The notes below the pieces were generated by a model. That model saw only the letters and a program-made list of their open reading frames with translations, was not told the DNA's origin and made no database searches. The position numbers were made by a program, and so were the translations under genes. Below, one piece after another: positions 23,301 to 34,955 of a stretch of DNA of 64,000 nt. Position 1 is the first letter of the stretch. Each line of letters starts with the position of its first letter. The stretch comes from Corella eumyota (Eukaryota > Chordata > Ascidiacea > Phlebobranchia > Corellidae), in contig OY720099.1 of the NCBI GenBank assembly GCA_963082875.1, positions 5,022,001 to 5,086,000 of the forward strand. Direction: 5' to 3'.

Positions 23301-26300
23301 TTTAATAATCAACTTTTATTGGTTATAGTTTGGAGCCTTAACACCATTGGAACCAAGACTTGGAAAAAAATTAATTGAACCTCTAACCAATCTAATACAC
23401 AAGTAAGTTAGCTTAACCCACTACATGAGGTCCCCGGTTCAATTTCAACTGCTTCCATGTTATAGCACTTTAAAGTATTGCGCTTTAAACAGTAAAAACT
23501 TCTGCCAAACAAAAAAAACAGATACCATGTTTATCATGCAAAACAACTTTTTTTAAACTGCTAAAGACGACTTAAAACTGAGTAAGGGTAACATGCAACT
23601 CTATGCTTGGGTTGGGATATGTTGCAATATCTAACTTGAGTAGTTTTGAAATTTGAAATTATTTTTTATTACTAAACAGACATTAAAGAGAAAAATTTAT
23701 GGTTATAATATTATTTAAGTAATGTTTTTTTTTTTTTTAGTACTTCTGCAATGTCATTGTTATACGAGTGTATTAATACTGTGGTCCAAGGTAATTTCAA
23801 GAATATAAAGTAGATTAACAGTTGTAAACCAAATAAATGGTGTGTATTTGTAAGTGCACACCTAACAAAAGATTATGCCTATTTTCCAACTAAAAGAATT
23901 AATACATATTTTTAAAATGTGATCGCTAGCTTTTTAAAAATTATCAGACGTTCAATACTAATTTATTTCTTTAAACTAAACTTTAAAAATATTTCCAATG
24001 CTTTCAATGAAGTTTTAATTTCATTTGATTCAGGAATGCAAGATCATAGTAGCTCCATTCAGGTTAGTTTTGTTCGTGTTTTTTATCATTTTTATACTTT
24101 TGTATGTGTGTGCGTGTTTTTGTATTAACAAAAAAATGCTTGTTTTTTATCGATTTTATGTGTGTGTGTTTTTGTATTAACACTCATATGTTTTTGCTTG
24201 TTTTTTCTTAAAAAAACTATTGTATATGTATTTGTGTTTTATACTAACAAGAATAAATTTGTTTGCGTTTTATCCATTTAATATATTTGTATGCTTGTTT
24301 TGTATTACAAGAACAATTGTTTTTATAATTTGGTTGTATTTTTTATATAATTTGGTGGTAGTGGTAATGAATTTGTAATATTATATTAACTTTTAAATTT
24401 TTAACATATTTTTATTAAACTGATTGCATATTTTTTTTTACTTATTTGAATATAAATTTAAAGTTTAAAAAATTTTAAGTTTTTTTTGTATTTGTTACAC
24501 TAGGGTCATGGAACTATTATGAAGGTTTTAAAGCATGACATTTGCTTAACTAAACAATTATTTTTACAATTTGCATGTGGTGATATTTATTAATTTAAAT
24601 ACATACATTTTTTTAAATGTTTTTTTTTTTGTAATTTTTTCATAACAAAAATACAATATACAATTTAAACGATAAAGAAAAAAAATTAAGTTATTTAAAA
24701 ATAATTGATGTAAGGCGTTCTATTTCTGCATACTCAACAAAATTCTATAACTGTAATTTTTTTTTTTTTGTTTAAAATTTGAATTTTTTTGTTTTAAATA
24801 AAAAAAAAATTGTTTTCAGCTTTGTGTACAAAAGTTAAGAGTTTTAATCGAAGATTCCGATCAAAATTGTAAGATTTTATAATATTGTACAATCAGTATA
24901 AATGTTAAATTTTGGACTAAATTTTTTTGGAAGACATTCTTAAAACAACTACAGTCAAAATAGTTGCAATATCACAAAAATTAAAAAAAAAATTTTTTTG
25001 CAAAACTTGTTACAAAAATTTTTAATTCAATTTTTTAATATTTTTAGTGAAATATCTTGGCCTTCTTGCCATGTCTCGTATCCTTAAAACTCACCCAAAA
25101 GCTGTACAAGCACACAAGGATTTAATATTACAATGCCTAGATGATAAGGATGAATCTATAAGACTTCGAGCGCTGGATCTCTTATTTGGAATGGTAATTT
25201 TTTGATGTCTTTTATAAAAATAAAATTTTAAATATTTTTGTTAACATTTTTGTCCTATTTTTGGTAAAAGTAATTAAAACTGTGAATTTTTAATCATTCT
25301 TAAAAATGTAAATTTACATTTTTTTATTTCAAATTTTTTTAATTTTTAGTTATTTTGGACAAAAAATTTGAAAATGTAATTTATTTATTTATTATTATTT
25401 TTTTTTTTAATTTTTAGGTGTCACGGAAAAATTTGATGGAAATAGTTAAAAAATTAATGATTCATGTTGAAAAAGCTGATGGAAGTCAATATAGAGACGA
25501 ATTAATTCTTAAAATTATTGAGATCTGCTCACAAAATAACTTTCAATACATCACCAACTTCGAGTGGTAAGTTAAACTTACAAAATAAATATTCTGCAAC
25601 GCCATTTTTACTTTTAAAAAATTTAATCAGAAGAAGATCTTTTCAAGCACTTTATAAAATTTGATTATTTATTATAAATAAAAAAACTTAGTTATTATAT
25701 ATTGGTTAAATAAGTTTAAATAAGGCCCATAGGCTGGCTTTAAAGTTTTATAGACAATGTTTTGAATATCTTGGGAGCTTTAGAAAAAAAAAACTTCTGT
25801 CTAGTGTGGACAGGCAAATAACTGTTGCAACTATATTGCTACAGGCAATTTAATGGAACCAGCCAAATGATTAAAAGGACCATTGTTAAATATTTTAAAA
25901 ATGTTGTGTATAAATAAAAACAATTAAATAAAAAATCCATATTTTTTAGGTATATCAGTGTATTGGTTGAACTGACAAGAATGGATGGCAAAAGTCGACA
26001 TGGGTCCCTAATATCGAATCAGATATTAGATGTTGCTATCAGAGTTAAAACTATTCAAGAATTTGCAGCTAATCAAATGGTGAGTTTTTTAAGTGTTTGA
26101 ATAGATTTTGAATGTTAAAAATAATGCTTAAAAAAGAAAAAAATTGCATACTCAGTTTTTTGAATTGTAAATTATTATTTGTGAGTCATTCATTTATAAA
26201 TATACAAAGATTAAATAAAAGATAGAGTGGTAATAATAAAATAATAATCTTAACTATACGTTTACACAAGTGAATTTTTGCAGGGTGCCATGTTGGAAAA

Positions 26301-29300
26301 TGCTCATGCCATAACAGCCCAGCTTAAAAGAAATGGAATGCAAGAAGTGCTCTACGCTGCAGCTTATATTTGTGGAGAATTCTCAAAGTAAAACAAAAAT
26401 ATTTTTAGTTTTATATCTAAGTGCCATTTATCTTTTTTAGTGGCCTTATAATTTAACTATATTATTTTCAATAAAAATTTGAATTTTTTCATTATTTTTC
26501 TTTAAATGTTTTTTGTTTATTTTTTTTAGATATTTGGATCATCCAGATGTTTTAATCCAAGCCATGTTGCGACCTCGAGTGTTGAGTCTTCCTGGCCACA
26601 TCCAAGCGTGTTATTTACAGAACGTCATGAAGTTGTATTCATCCGCTCTTGGTCAAGCGCACGAGAACGAGGATAAAGAGAAAAGCGCCAACTTGACGAA
26701 GAGTTTGCTGGAGAAGTTGCCACTTTTGGTGCAGAGTTCAAATTTAGAAGTTCAAGAAAGGGTAAGAAGAAACTAATAAAATTTAATTTAATCATTTGTT
26801 CAAGGTTTGTTTTTTTATTTAACGAAATAAAATCGAATAAACAAATATTTTAAATTATTGGATAATTTTATTTGATTTTAGTAAAAAAAAGAATAGCCTA
26901 TTAATCTGAACATAGTTGCTATCTTTAAATTCAGCAGTTAAGTTTTATTTGGTCTCTAAAATGATTATATTTTGCTTTTAAAGAATTTTTATGTTTTTAA
27001 CAATATTAAAATATAGTTTTTGTATGAAGCAGCATTCAAATAGAATTTTTCTATATTTGTATTTTTTCCATCATTACAATTATATTTTATGTTAACTAAA
27101 TTCAAGAAAAAAAAAACTTAAATTAACATTCTTTTTTAGGCATCTTGTCTTTTGTCCATGCTTAAATACATTGAGAAACTACAGAACAAAGATTCATTTA
27201 AAGCTGAAGAATTTACTTGTTTATTTAAAGGAGAATTAAACCCAGTTGCCCCTAAAGCCCAAAGAAAAGTTCCTATTCCTGAAGGGTAAGTTTTTATAAA
27301 AAATTGCGTATTTTTACTATAAATTAATCAACAATGTTTGTTTAAGGCAATGTTTTATGGTTATTATATTGCTTATGCTGTATTCCTTGGAATTCGATAA
27401 TTTTTTTTAACACTGTATCACCTATACATGGCAAAAGAGAATTTTAATTTATAAATTTTATTTTTAGTATAATCAACTCTTAAATTCTCATGAAAATTGT
27501 TAAAAATAGTGTTTTTGTACTTTTTTTAAAAATATTGAACAAGTTTACAAAAAATAAAATATTTTTGTTACATTTTTTTTATTATATTTTATTACATAGT
27601 ATTGGCACCACAAATAAATGGGATTATATAAATACATATTACATTATTTTAATATTTTTTTCTATTTTTTTTTAAAGTTTGGATCTTGATTCATGGATCA
27701 ACGACCCTCCATCGTCCTCTAGTGACGAGGAACCACAGAATCTCGGTCAAACAACTTACGAGTATGAAGATTATTCTCCGAGTAAACCTGAAGTTACTTT
27801 ATCCCCGGAGGAAATTGCCAGGGTAAAATTTTTTCAATTTATTTTCAAATTTTATTATTGGGTAAAACACTATCTTATATTGAAAAAAAATTGTTTTTTT
27901 TTTAATTCTTTTCGTTATTTTTTTCTAATTTAAATTTTTGGTAAATACAGAGAAGAGAAGAAAGAGCCAAGGAACAAGCTAATAACCCCAACTATTTAAT
28001 GAGCAAGGTAAACTTATTTTAAAAACATAAAATATATTAAATCATTTAAGAAGGTTGACTTCACGTCTTACACAAGCTAACATTTCTTACTACAACTCAA
28101 TTTTCAGTAGGCTTAGTAGGTTTTAGATATTTTTAGGCAAATTGCCAGATAATTTTTCTGCTTATTGGCTTTGGGCTCTGAAGCAGTGGGAATCAAACTA
28201 TCAACCTCATGATGTGAACCCAAGTGTTGTAATCACTACACAGTGATTTACAGTGTTTAATAATAATTTTTTTGTTATATATTTATAGACTATTTCAAAA
28301 GTAAAGGTAAAAAAGCATGGTGCATCCATCTTTGATTAACTCTTAATTTTTACAGACTTACAAACTTTTAATTTTTGATATACCTAACTATATATAACAC
28401 TCTATAATTTTGTTTAATTTTTCAGTTTTCATCGTAAATGCATATTTATTTAAAATTAGTTTTAAGCGAAAGGTTTAGAAATTGCTAAAGTTCTTTTTTT
28501 TTTAATTAATTATTTTTTTGTTTATTATTTATAATTATTTTTTTCTAAACAAAATGTATTTAAATTAACTTTAATTAATAATACCAAAGTATAGCATTCA
28601 ATCAAAAATAGCATTCAATTTACACAATAAACCTAAAATGTTTTTTTTTTAATTTTACAAGTTGATATTTACAATATGGTTGCAAATCACAACTATATAA
28701 TATGTATGTAATAATTTTTCAAAGCACCACAAACACCAATTTTTTTATTTAAAAAAGCCTTTAAATTGGAGATTACGTCCGTGTATTTTTCATTATATCA
28801 TCTGCTATGCTCCATTAAGTATGAATAATTTTTTTAGAAGGGATACCAGGACCCAGATGCGGATAATGATTTGAATGGAGTAGCTGAGATAGACATAAGT
28901 GTTCCACTTCATGTTCCTGGTATGTCAAGTAGTGAGCGATACCTAAGACAGGTAAGCCTGTTAAAACTTATAATAATATATTGTAAGCTTTATTTTTAAC
29001 TAATTAATTTTGTTTTTAAATTGCTTTAATAATAAAACTAATATTTACCTGCACACCACAAATAAAAGTTTTTTTATATTCAACATTTGGGCCACAAAAC
29101 TTAGTTAAATAGTGAATTGGTTTTATGAAAAAAAGTTCATTGTGGGAACAGAAGTTGGGTGTATGGGTTATGGCATCGGGTTATAAGCCAAAAGGTGACG
29201 GATTTGAGCCACCCTTGACACCATTTCTAGATAGCAAAAGGCATTGTGCAAGATTAGTTTTCCAAAATATTGAATTTCTGCAACATTTTATAAACACAAT

Positions 29301-32300
29301 ACCATTGCATAAATGATACTTTTTTAAATTATTTTACTAAATTTTTAATTTAATCTCGTAGGAGCAAGATCGCAGAAGGAGAAAGCAGGCTGAAAAGCAA
29401 GTGAAGAAAAGGAAGAAGAAGAGAAAGACCAAGGACATCAGTGAGGATGAGGAGGAGGTTGTGCAACACCATGTTGTGGATGTTGTCAGTGAAGAGATGC
29501 CAGAGGTATAGAAAGTTTTTGGAAATTTTTTTTTTTGAATTTATGAACAAAAAAGTGAAAAATTTTTTTGTTTTTTGTTATTTTTAAAATAAATTAAAAA
29601 TTTATATGTTTTTTAAATGATTTGCTTAAATAGGGAGCAGTAAAAACTGATTCAGAAGATGAAGGTGGAAAAGTTGATCCCTACAAAGCTCTCGATATTG
29701 ACCTAGACTCGTGAGTATCCTTAAAATTCGATTTATTAATAAAAAATTCAACAACTTTTGAAACTTCCGCCCACAGCTAATTTCTTTGTTTATCTGTTTA
29801 GACCTCTGGCTGCCTCAGAAGCTTTACCAAAACCAAGACATCGGGAAAATAAAACTTTACTTAAACAGAATGTGGAGGAAAAACCAGCAGAAGTTAAGAA
29901 AGAAAAAAAGAAATCAAAAAAGAACAAAAAACAGAAGGTTTAAATACTTCATCTTTATAATAATATATAACATTTGTACTTCCACCTTGAGAATGTTTTT
30001 TTTTTTTTTTAATTTTAATTTTTATAAAATATCAAATTTGCTTTTTTTAAATTGCGTTACAAGATTTTTTTAAATTTTTCGGTATTTTTATTTTTAGAAA
30101 AAATCTCACAAGAACAAAAGCAAAGGTGAGAGCTTATTGGTCGAAGAGGAACCAATCGAAACACCTGAAATTGAAGAACAACCAACAGTAAATGGATATA
30201 CAGAAAATGTTGATGTTGCTGAAAAAGAAGTTGATCCAGTGAGTTGAATAAATTTTATGTCATTTTGTGTATTTTAAATTAAAATTTAAACTGGTTGCAA
30301 AGGACTAAACTGATAGCAAAGGACAACAGTTAGAAAATAACTTTTTTTTGTAATAGCATTGATTATTTCTTTATATAAAAAGGGTTTTTTATAATAATTT
30401 TTACTATTGAACACAGTTGAAGTTTCTACCATATTAAACTGTATCTAAAACTCATATTATTACTATTTTTACTTTTTCCATTTTTACAACTATTACTGCT
30501 GATAACACCACTTTTCTACTATTACTGCTTTTTCCCTATTTAATTAACTTAGATCATTTTTAATCCAATATTTCTAATAAAATATGTTCCTATTAATTTT
30601 TTATAGAGTGATGATATTAATTTTTGGTTGTCCACTGGTGATACTCAACCTGATAATCATACAAACTCTAAACAAAAAGCATTGGAAAATAATATTGAGG
30701 ATAAAACGTAAGTGTGGTCTTATTTGTTTTAAAAGAATAAAAATGTAACAAATTTAATAGCGTTTGTAAAAAAAAAATTTTTTTTTATTTTACGCTGTTT
30801 AAAATTTTTGCTTTTTTTGAAATGTTTTTTTAGGATTGAAACTGGAGTTAAAGCTAAAAAAGAGAAGAAACATAAACGAAAGAAAGAAGGCAAAAAACAC
30901 AAGAAAGGAAAGGAAAATAAACAAGAAAATGAACCAGAAGTTGTGGAAGAAGATATTCAAGTATTTCTGATATTTTAACTTTAACTTTTTTATGTTTTAA
31001 ATAGTTTCTTCTTTTTTAGTTATTAAAAACTGTTTTTGCATTTCAAATTTATAAACTTGTTTATAATTTTTTTAAAGTAAAAAACAAAAAAAATATTTTA
31101 AAATTTAAAACCTAAATTTTACTTTATTTTTTTTAGATTAAGAATAAATATCCAAGATACAAACCACTTTGCGAGAACAAAGATATTAAAATTGAGTTTA
31201 ACACTCAAGTTTGTGGTGGAGATAATAAAAAATTTGCTATTTCTTTACTAATTTCAAATTTGTGTGAAGACAAAAAAATTCATGGGATTGAATTTGATAT
31301 TTTGGATACTTTAAACACAAGGTTTGTTTTTGATTTTAATAAATTAAGTATTTAATGTTATAAGATATGTAATTTTTGATACCTATATCTTAAAAAAAAT
31401 TGAAAGCATTTATTTGTCAATATCTACAAAGTATTTAAATTTGATGAAGTTAGTATTTTTAAAATAATTTTTTTGTTATTTGATTTTATTAAATATTTTT
31501 GCTGTAACTTAATATAAAAAATTTTTTGTTTGTGTTAAAGTTTTTGTGTAATGATAACGATATTTTAAAAAATGTTTAAATTTTAAGATTTTAAAAAAGT
31601 TAATTTTTATAAATTGTTTAACAAATACTTTTTCGAAATTTTTCACAAATTTTTTTTGTTAAATTTTTTAGATTAGTTCGTACCGGGTCGCAACCAATCT
31701 CAATTCAATTTTCGTTACCACCCTTGTCTCGGAATGAGTGTTTAGTCGAGGCTACATCACAGAGTGTGACCATGCCACAAAAATTACGTGGCAGTTTGAA
31801 TTACAGTTGTGACAATAGTGTGGAGAAGTTAGATTTTAGACTACATGTCCCGTGTTCAACATATTTAGTTCAAACCCCTTGCTCAAGGTAAGGCTTTTTA
31901 TGTAAGGCATAAAAAATACATTTGGACAATACTGTGTTGGTATTACATTGTAAGGTTCTAGGTTTGATTCCCACTGCTAACATGTCGAATTGTTTTAAGT
32001 AGGGCACTTTTGATGCTTTTGCTTAGCATAAAAAAACATGTCAGAAGTTTAATATTTAGGCTTTAGTGTCAAATTACTGGTAGGCTGTTATTTTAACTTT
32101 TATTTAAATAAAAAAATTAAAATTTATAAAAAATTTATAAAAAATTTTTATTTTTTTAGTCACAAGTTTACAGAACTACTTTCAAATGGCAGTGTTTCCG
32201 ATAAATCTTCCATCAGGGTCACAACAAATCTTGAAATGGAGGAACTTTTGCAAAAACTTTGTTTCATTCTTAACTTTTCAGGTGTGCTTTTTTAAATAAT

Positions 32301-32674
32301 TTATTTGAAATTAATTAATAAAATAATCTTAATATTTTTTGATATGTTAATTTTTATTTTTTCTATTCTAATTTTTTTTAGTCGTTGAAAGAATTGACGA
32401 GAGCGCTTCACTCTTTGTCACATCCATGCAAAGTCACAACATCTGTTTACTTATCAAATATATGTCGGTGAGTCACACTTTCGTTACAAGTTTTGTTTTG
32501 AAATTTTTTTTTTATAAATTTGCTATTGATTGGTAATTATCAAGTTTTTAATCTTTTTTCTGTTTTTCTCTTGTGCAGTCAAGTGTGGTTAATGTTGATG
32601 GAAAAAGTGACAACCTTTCTCTTCTCTCAAATGTCTTAGACGAGGTTAGAGCTAACATTCTTTCAACACAGTAA
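20383..32674 (+). CDS. AP3D1: AP-3 complex subunit delta
   Basis: About 28 exons assemble in phase into roughly 1,208 residues, close to the vertebrate protein. The N terminus MALKKVKGSIDRIFDKNLQD and blocks such as LQMLGYDISWAAFNIIEVMS, GVQSAAVNVICELARKNPKN and FGALTPLEPRLGKKLIEPL are nearly identical to animal AP-3 delta. The adaptin trunk runs from exon 1 (20383-20478) to 27285. GLDLDSWINDPPSSSSDEE opens the hinge. The BLVR-type Lys-rich region lies at 27951-30960 and the ear at 31137-32674 (stop TAA 32672-32674). The large subunit scaffolds AP-3, which sorts cargo from endosomes to lysosome-related organelles. Some exons are tiny (54433-like sizes do not occur here, but 23741-23790 and 24013-24062 are 50 bases each). 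A possible 18-base exon at 28289-28306 is uncertain. SINEs sit in introns 2 and 7. Confidence 0.97.
20961..21222 (+). mobile_element. tRNA-headed SINE, family A, with internal duplication
   Basis: Starts CGGCAGCGTGGTGTAGTGGT with a clear A-box-like and B-box-like head. It has the GAGTAAGGTGCTATAGACGG hairpin region and ends near GTTACTCTATGTTTAATTGA. A segment of about 38 bases (TGACTCAGTACGTAATCAGC and onward) is present twice, at about 21088 and 21126. It lies in intron 2 of AP3D1. Confidence 0.85.
22577..22613. repeat. AT dinucleotide microsatellite
   Basis: Two short TA runs separated by a GTAC and poly-A interruption, in AP3D1 intron 5. Confidence 0.6.
23408..23618 (+). mobile_element. 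Degraded family A SINE
   Basis: Head remnant ACATGAGGTCCCCGGTTCAA, body remnant TAGCACTTTAAAGTATTGCG and tail remnant GACTTAAAACTGAGTAAGGG then ACTCTATGCTTGGGT. It lies just downstream of an AP3D1 donor, in intron 7. Confidence 0.55.
24072..24315. repeat. Imperfect minisatellite in an AP3D1 intron
   Basis: Four imperfect units built on TGTGTGTGTTTTTGTATTAA plus a TGCTTGTTTT block. The TGTATTAAC-like anchors fall at 24121, 24173, 24240 and 24301, so the period is about 52-67 bases. Confidence 0.55.
28140..28255 (-). mobile_element. Family A SINE head fragment
   Basis: Read on the minus strand, it shows the tRNA-like head with a B-box remnant. On the plus strand it reads GAAGCAGTGGGAATCAAACT, then CAACCTCATGATGTG and AAGTGTTGTAATCACTACAC. 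The element is strongly diverged and lies in an AP3D1 intron. Confidence 0.5.
28670..28775 (+). repeat. Interspersed repeat C, diverged copy
   Basis: Shares ATATGGTTGCAAATCACAAC, the CACCACAAA block and a following T-rich run ending in AAATTGGA with the copies at 43796 and 46857. Confidence 0.45.
29125..29240 (+). repeat. Family B tRNA-like SINE head, diverged
   Basis: GGTTATGGCATCGGGTTATA, AGCCAAAAGGTGACGGATTT and GAGCCACC match the head of the better copy at 43982. It lies in an AP3D1 intron and is preceded by a piece of repeat C (about 29043-29100). Confidence 0.45.
31927..32060 (+). repeat. Diverged SINE-like segment
   Basis: TTCTAGGTTTGATTCCCACT resembles the B box and flank of family A. 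It is followed by ATGTCGAATTG and a GGGCACTTTTGATGCTTTTG body-like stretch, in an AP3D1 intron. The assignment is weak. Confidence 0.35.
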
Positions 32675-34955
32675 GAAATTTTGGGAAAAATTTTTTAAAA
32701 AGCGATCAAAAAAATTTTTTTTTTTTGAAAAAAAATATTGTTATCGGAAAGTTTAAATTTATTTTAAGGTTAAAAATTTAAGTTTTTTGTGCTTAGTAAA
32801 ACTATTTATTATATTTGCAACTGTCCAATTCTAATAGCTAGTAGGCAATTGTTTATTTTTTTATTTTAACTAACGTATATAACAAATTAATTAATTACAA
32901 TAAAACATATTAATTTAAAACAACATATTACTGAAAACTATAAAAGTAATCTAAGGCTGTAATAAAAATTTCCATTTTTTTAAATTAATTTGCCAAAAAA
33001 TATATTAATACATATGCCATTGTATATCAAGTAGATTAAAAATAATATTTTTTTTGGTGCAATTTAAATTATGTGTAACAATTAACTAGCTAGATGTTTT
33101 TTTAAATATGTGTTTTTCTCGCGTATAGTGTAACACACTTATTTAAAGTTTAGTATATATCGTTTTTTTTTCTTGTACATATTTTAAGTAGTTTCGGTTT
33201 AGCCTGTATTTACATGTGATATAAAATTTTTATTTTTCTTTTGTGACGTCATAATAGGTTTAGGTTATAAATAGATGCGCGGAAAATTTATTCTCGAAAA
33301 CGGAATACCTGAAATATTAACTCAAGCTTGGTGCCAAATTTCATAAAAAGTGACGTCAATTTCAATTAATGACGTCACGAGAAATTTAAAAAAAGTTCAC
33401 AAAAATTATTTTGTTGTTTGTTTTTGTCATGTCAACTTTTTTTCATAAAAACAGTCATTTTTTTAAATTTAAAAAGATAGAAATGTCGTAAATGTACTTG
33501 TATTTATGTTTGGTGGGTTATATTATTGCTCTATGGTAGTAAACTTCGCCGCATATATCGATGTGTATTTATAGTTTGCAATACACGTTTACACTTGTAG
33601 TTTAATGTGAAATTATTTTTGGGGAAAAATTTAAAATTTAGTGTAATTTTAGGTGTCTAAGAATTTTTTTTTCCTAATTTAACATTTACATGTTAATTTT
33701 AAAGTCATAGGGTTATCTATAATTTGATATAGGCAACTTAGGATTGGGTTCAGGCTAAAAGAATAATTTTTCATTTGAAAAAATAAAAACAATTATGTTA
33801 CAATTTACAGGATTTAAAAATTCCAATTCATGCTTTAAACAAAAAAGTTATAAATATATCTATTAGGTATGTATTAAAATTTAATAAATGCCATTAACAT
33901 TATTATTTAAAATAAATATTTTGGTCTAATTTAAATTTAACTTTTTTTGTTTGTATACATTATAAACAGCTCTGTCAAAATGATTTTACTGGTATTTAAA
34001 AACGGGTCCGCCTTATTTTGACTTTTTGAAACTAAAATTTAATAACAGGGTAAAAAATATAACATCAATTACACCGCTTAAATACGTTTTCCGGCGTACA
34101 TTTTTCGGAAAAACTAATTGCATCATAATCTGAAATATACGCCCGGCAAGCTATAATTAAACTCGTAATGCCTTAAGCCTGTTACGTCAAATTTGAAAGA
34201 TGCTAAATTGGCTATAGGCGAAAAATGTTCTGATATAGATATTAGCATATATGGGTAAACTGTTGGCCTTCAAATTAAACGTGTTTTTATTTTGAGTTAT
34301 CAGTTGTAAAAATAGTGAAAAAGGACAAGTATTTAAGGATCAAATTGTATTAAATTTGGTTAAAATGTGTTAAATATCACTTAAATTAGCAAAATTCGGG
34401 TAATAATGGGTATGTAGTATTTTTAAATATTATATTATCTTTGCATATTCTTAAATTAAGAAAATTCGATGTGACTTGTAAAATGTTTTATGGCCGGGGG
34501 GCTAGATAAATAGGTATACCTGACTTTCATCATGTTAATAACTGGTGGCCAATATGAGAAGGTCGTATTGAAATGTACTTCTAAGAATACGTTTAACATT
34601 TATTTGTAAATGGTCTTCAGAAAAGTTACGTAGTTAATTTTACTGGAGGTTATATAAGATGTGATGTATTAAAAGTAGTAGAAAATATTATAAAACACCA
34701 AGGATTTAAATTACAAAATTGCTGGCTAAATTTTATTTAGATAAGGAAAAGTTTGAAAATGTTACGCTTTTTTGGAAATATAAAATAAATAAATTTAAAT
34801 AATATGTCAGTTTCCAAAAAAAATTTTAAAATTCGAAAAATATTTATAAATTTGTGCCTAAAAAAATTTTTGTTCTAGTGCTTGCCGCTAAATAAATTAT
34901 ACTTTTTTTTAGAATTTAAAATTATTAGAATTTAACACTTATATTTATTTAAAAT
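32675..34955. other. Spacer between AP3D1 and the Shisa-type gene
   Basis: About 2.3 kb with no exon recognised. A possible poly(A) signal for AP3D1 (AATAAA) lies at 32899-32904. Three TGACGTCA palindromes fall within 134 bases (33244, 33351, 33370). A short SINE-tail remnant is at about 33733-33760. Confidence 0.55.
33244..33377. promoter_or_regulatory. Cluster of three TGACGTCA (CRE-type) palindromes
   Basis: Exact 8-base palindromes at 33244-33251, 33351-33358 and 33370-33377. TGACGTCA is the classic CREB/ATF site. Whether any factor binds here is unknown. The cluster lies between AP3D1 and the Shisa-type gene, about 1.6 kb upstream of the latter. Confidence 0.35.
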
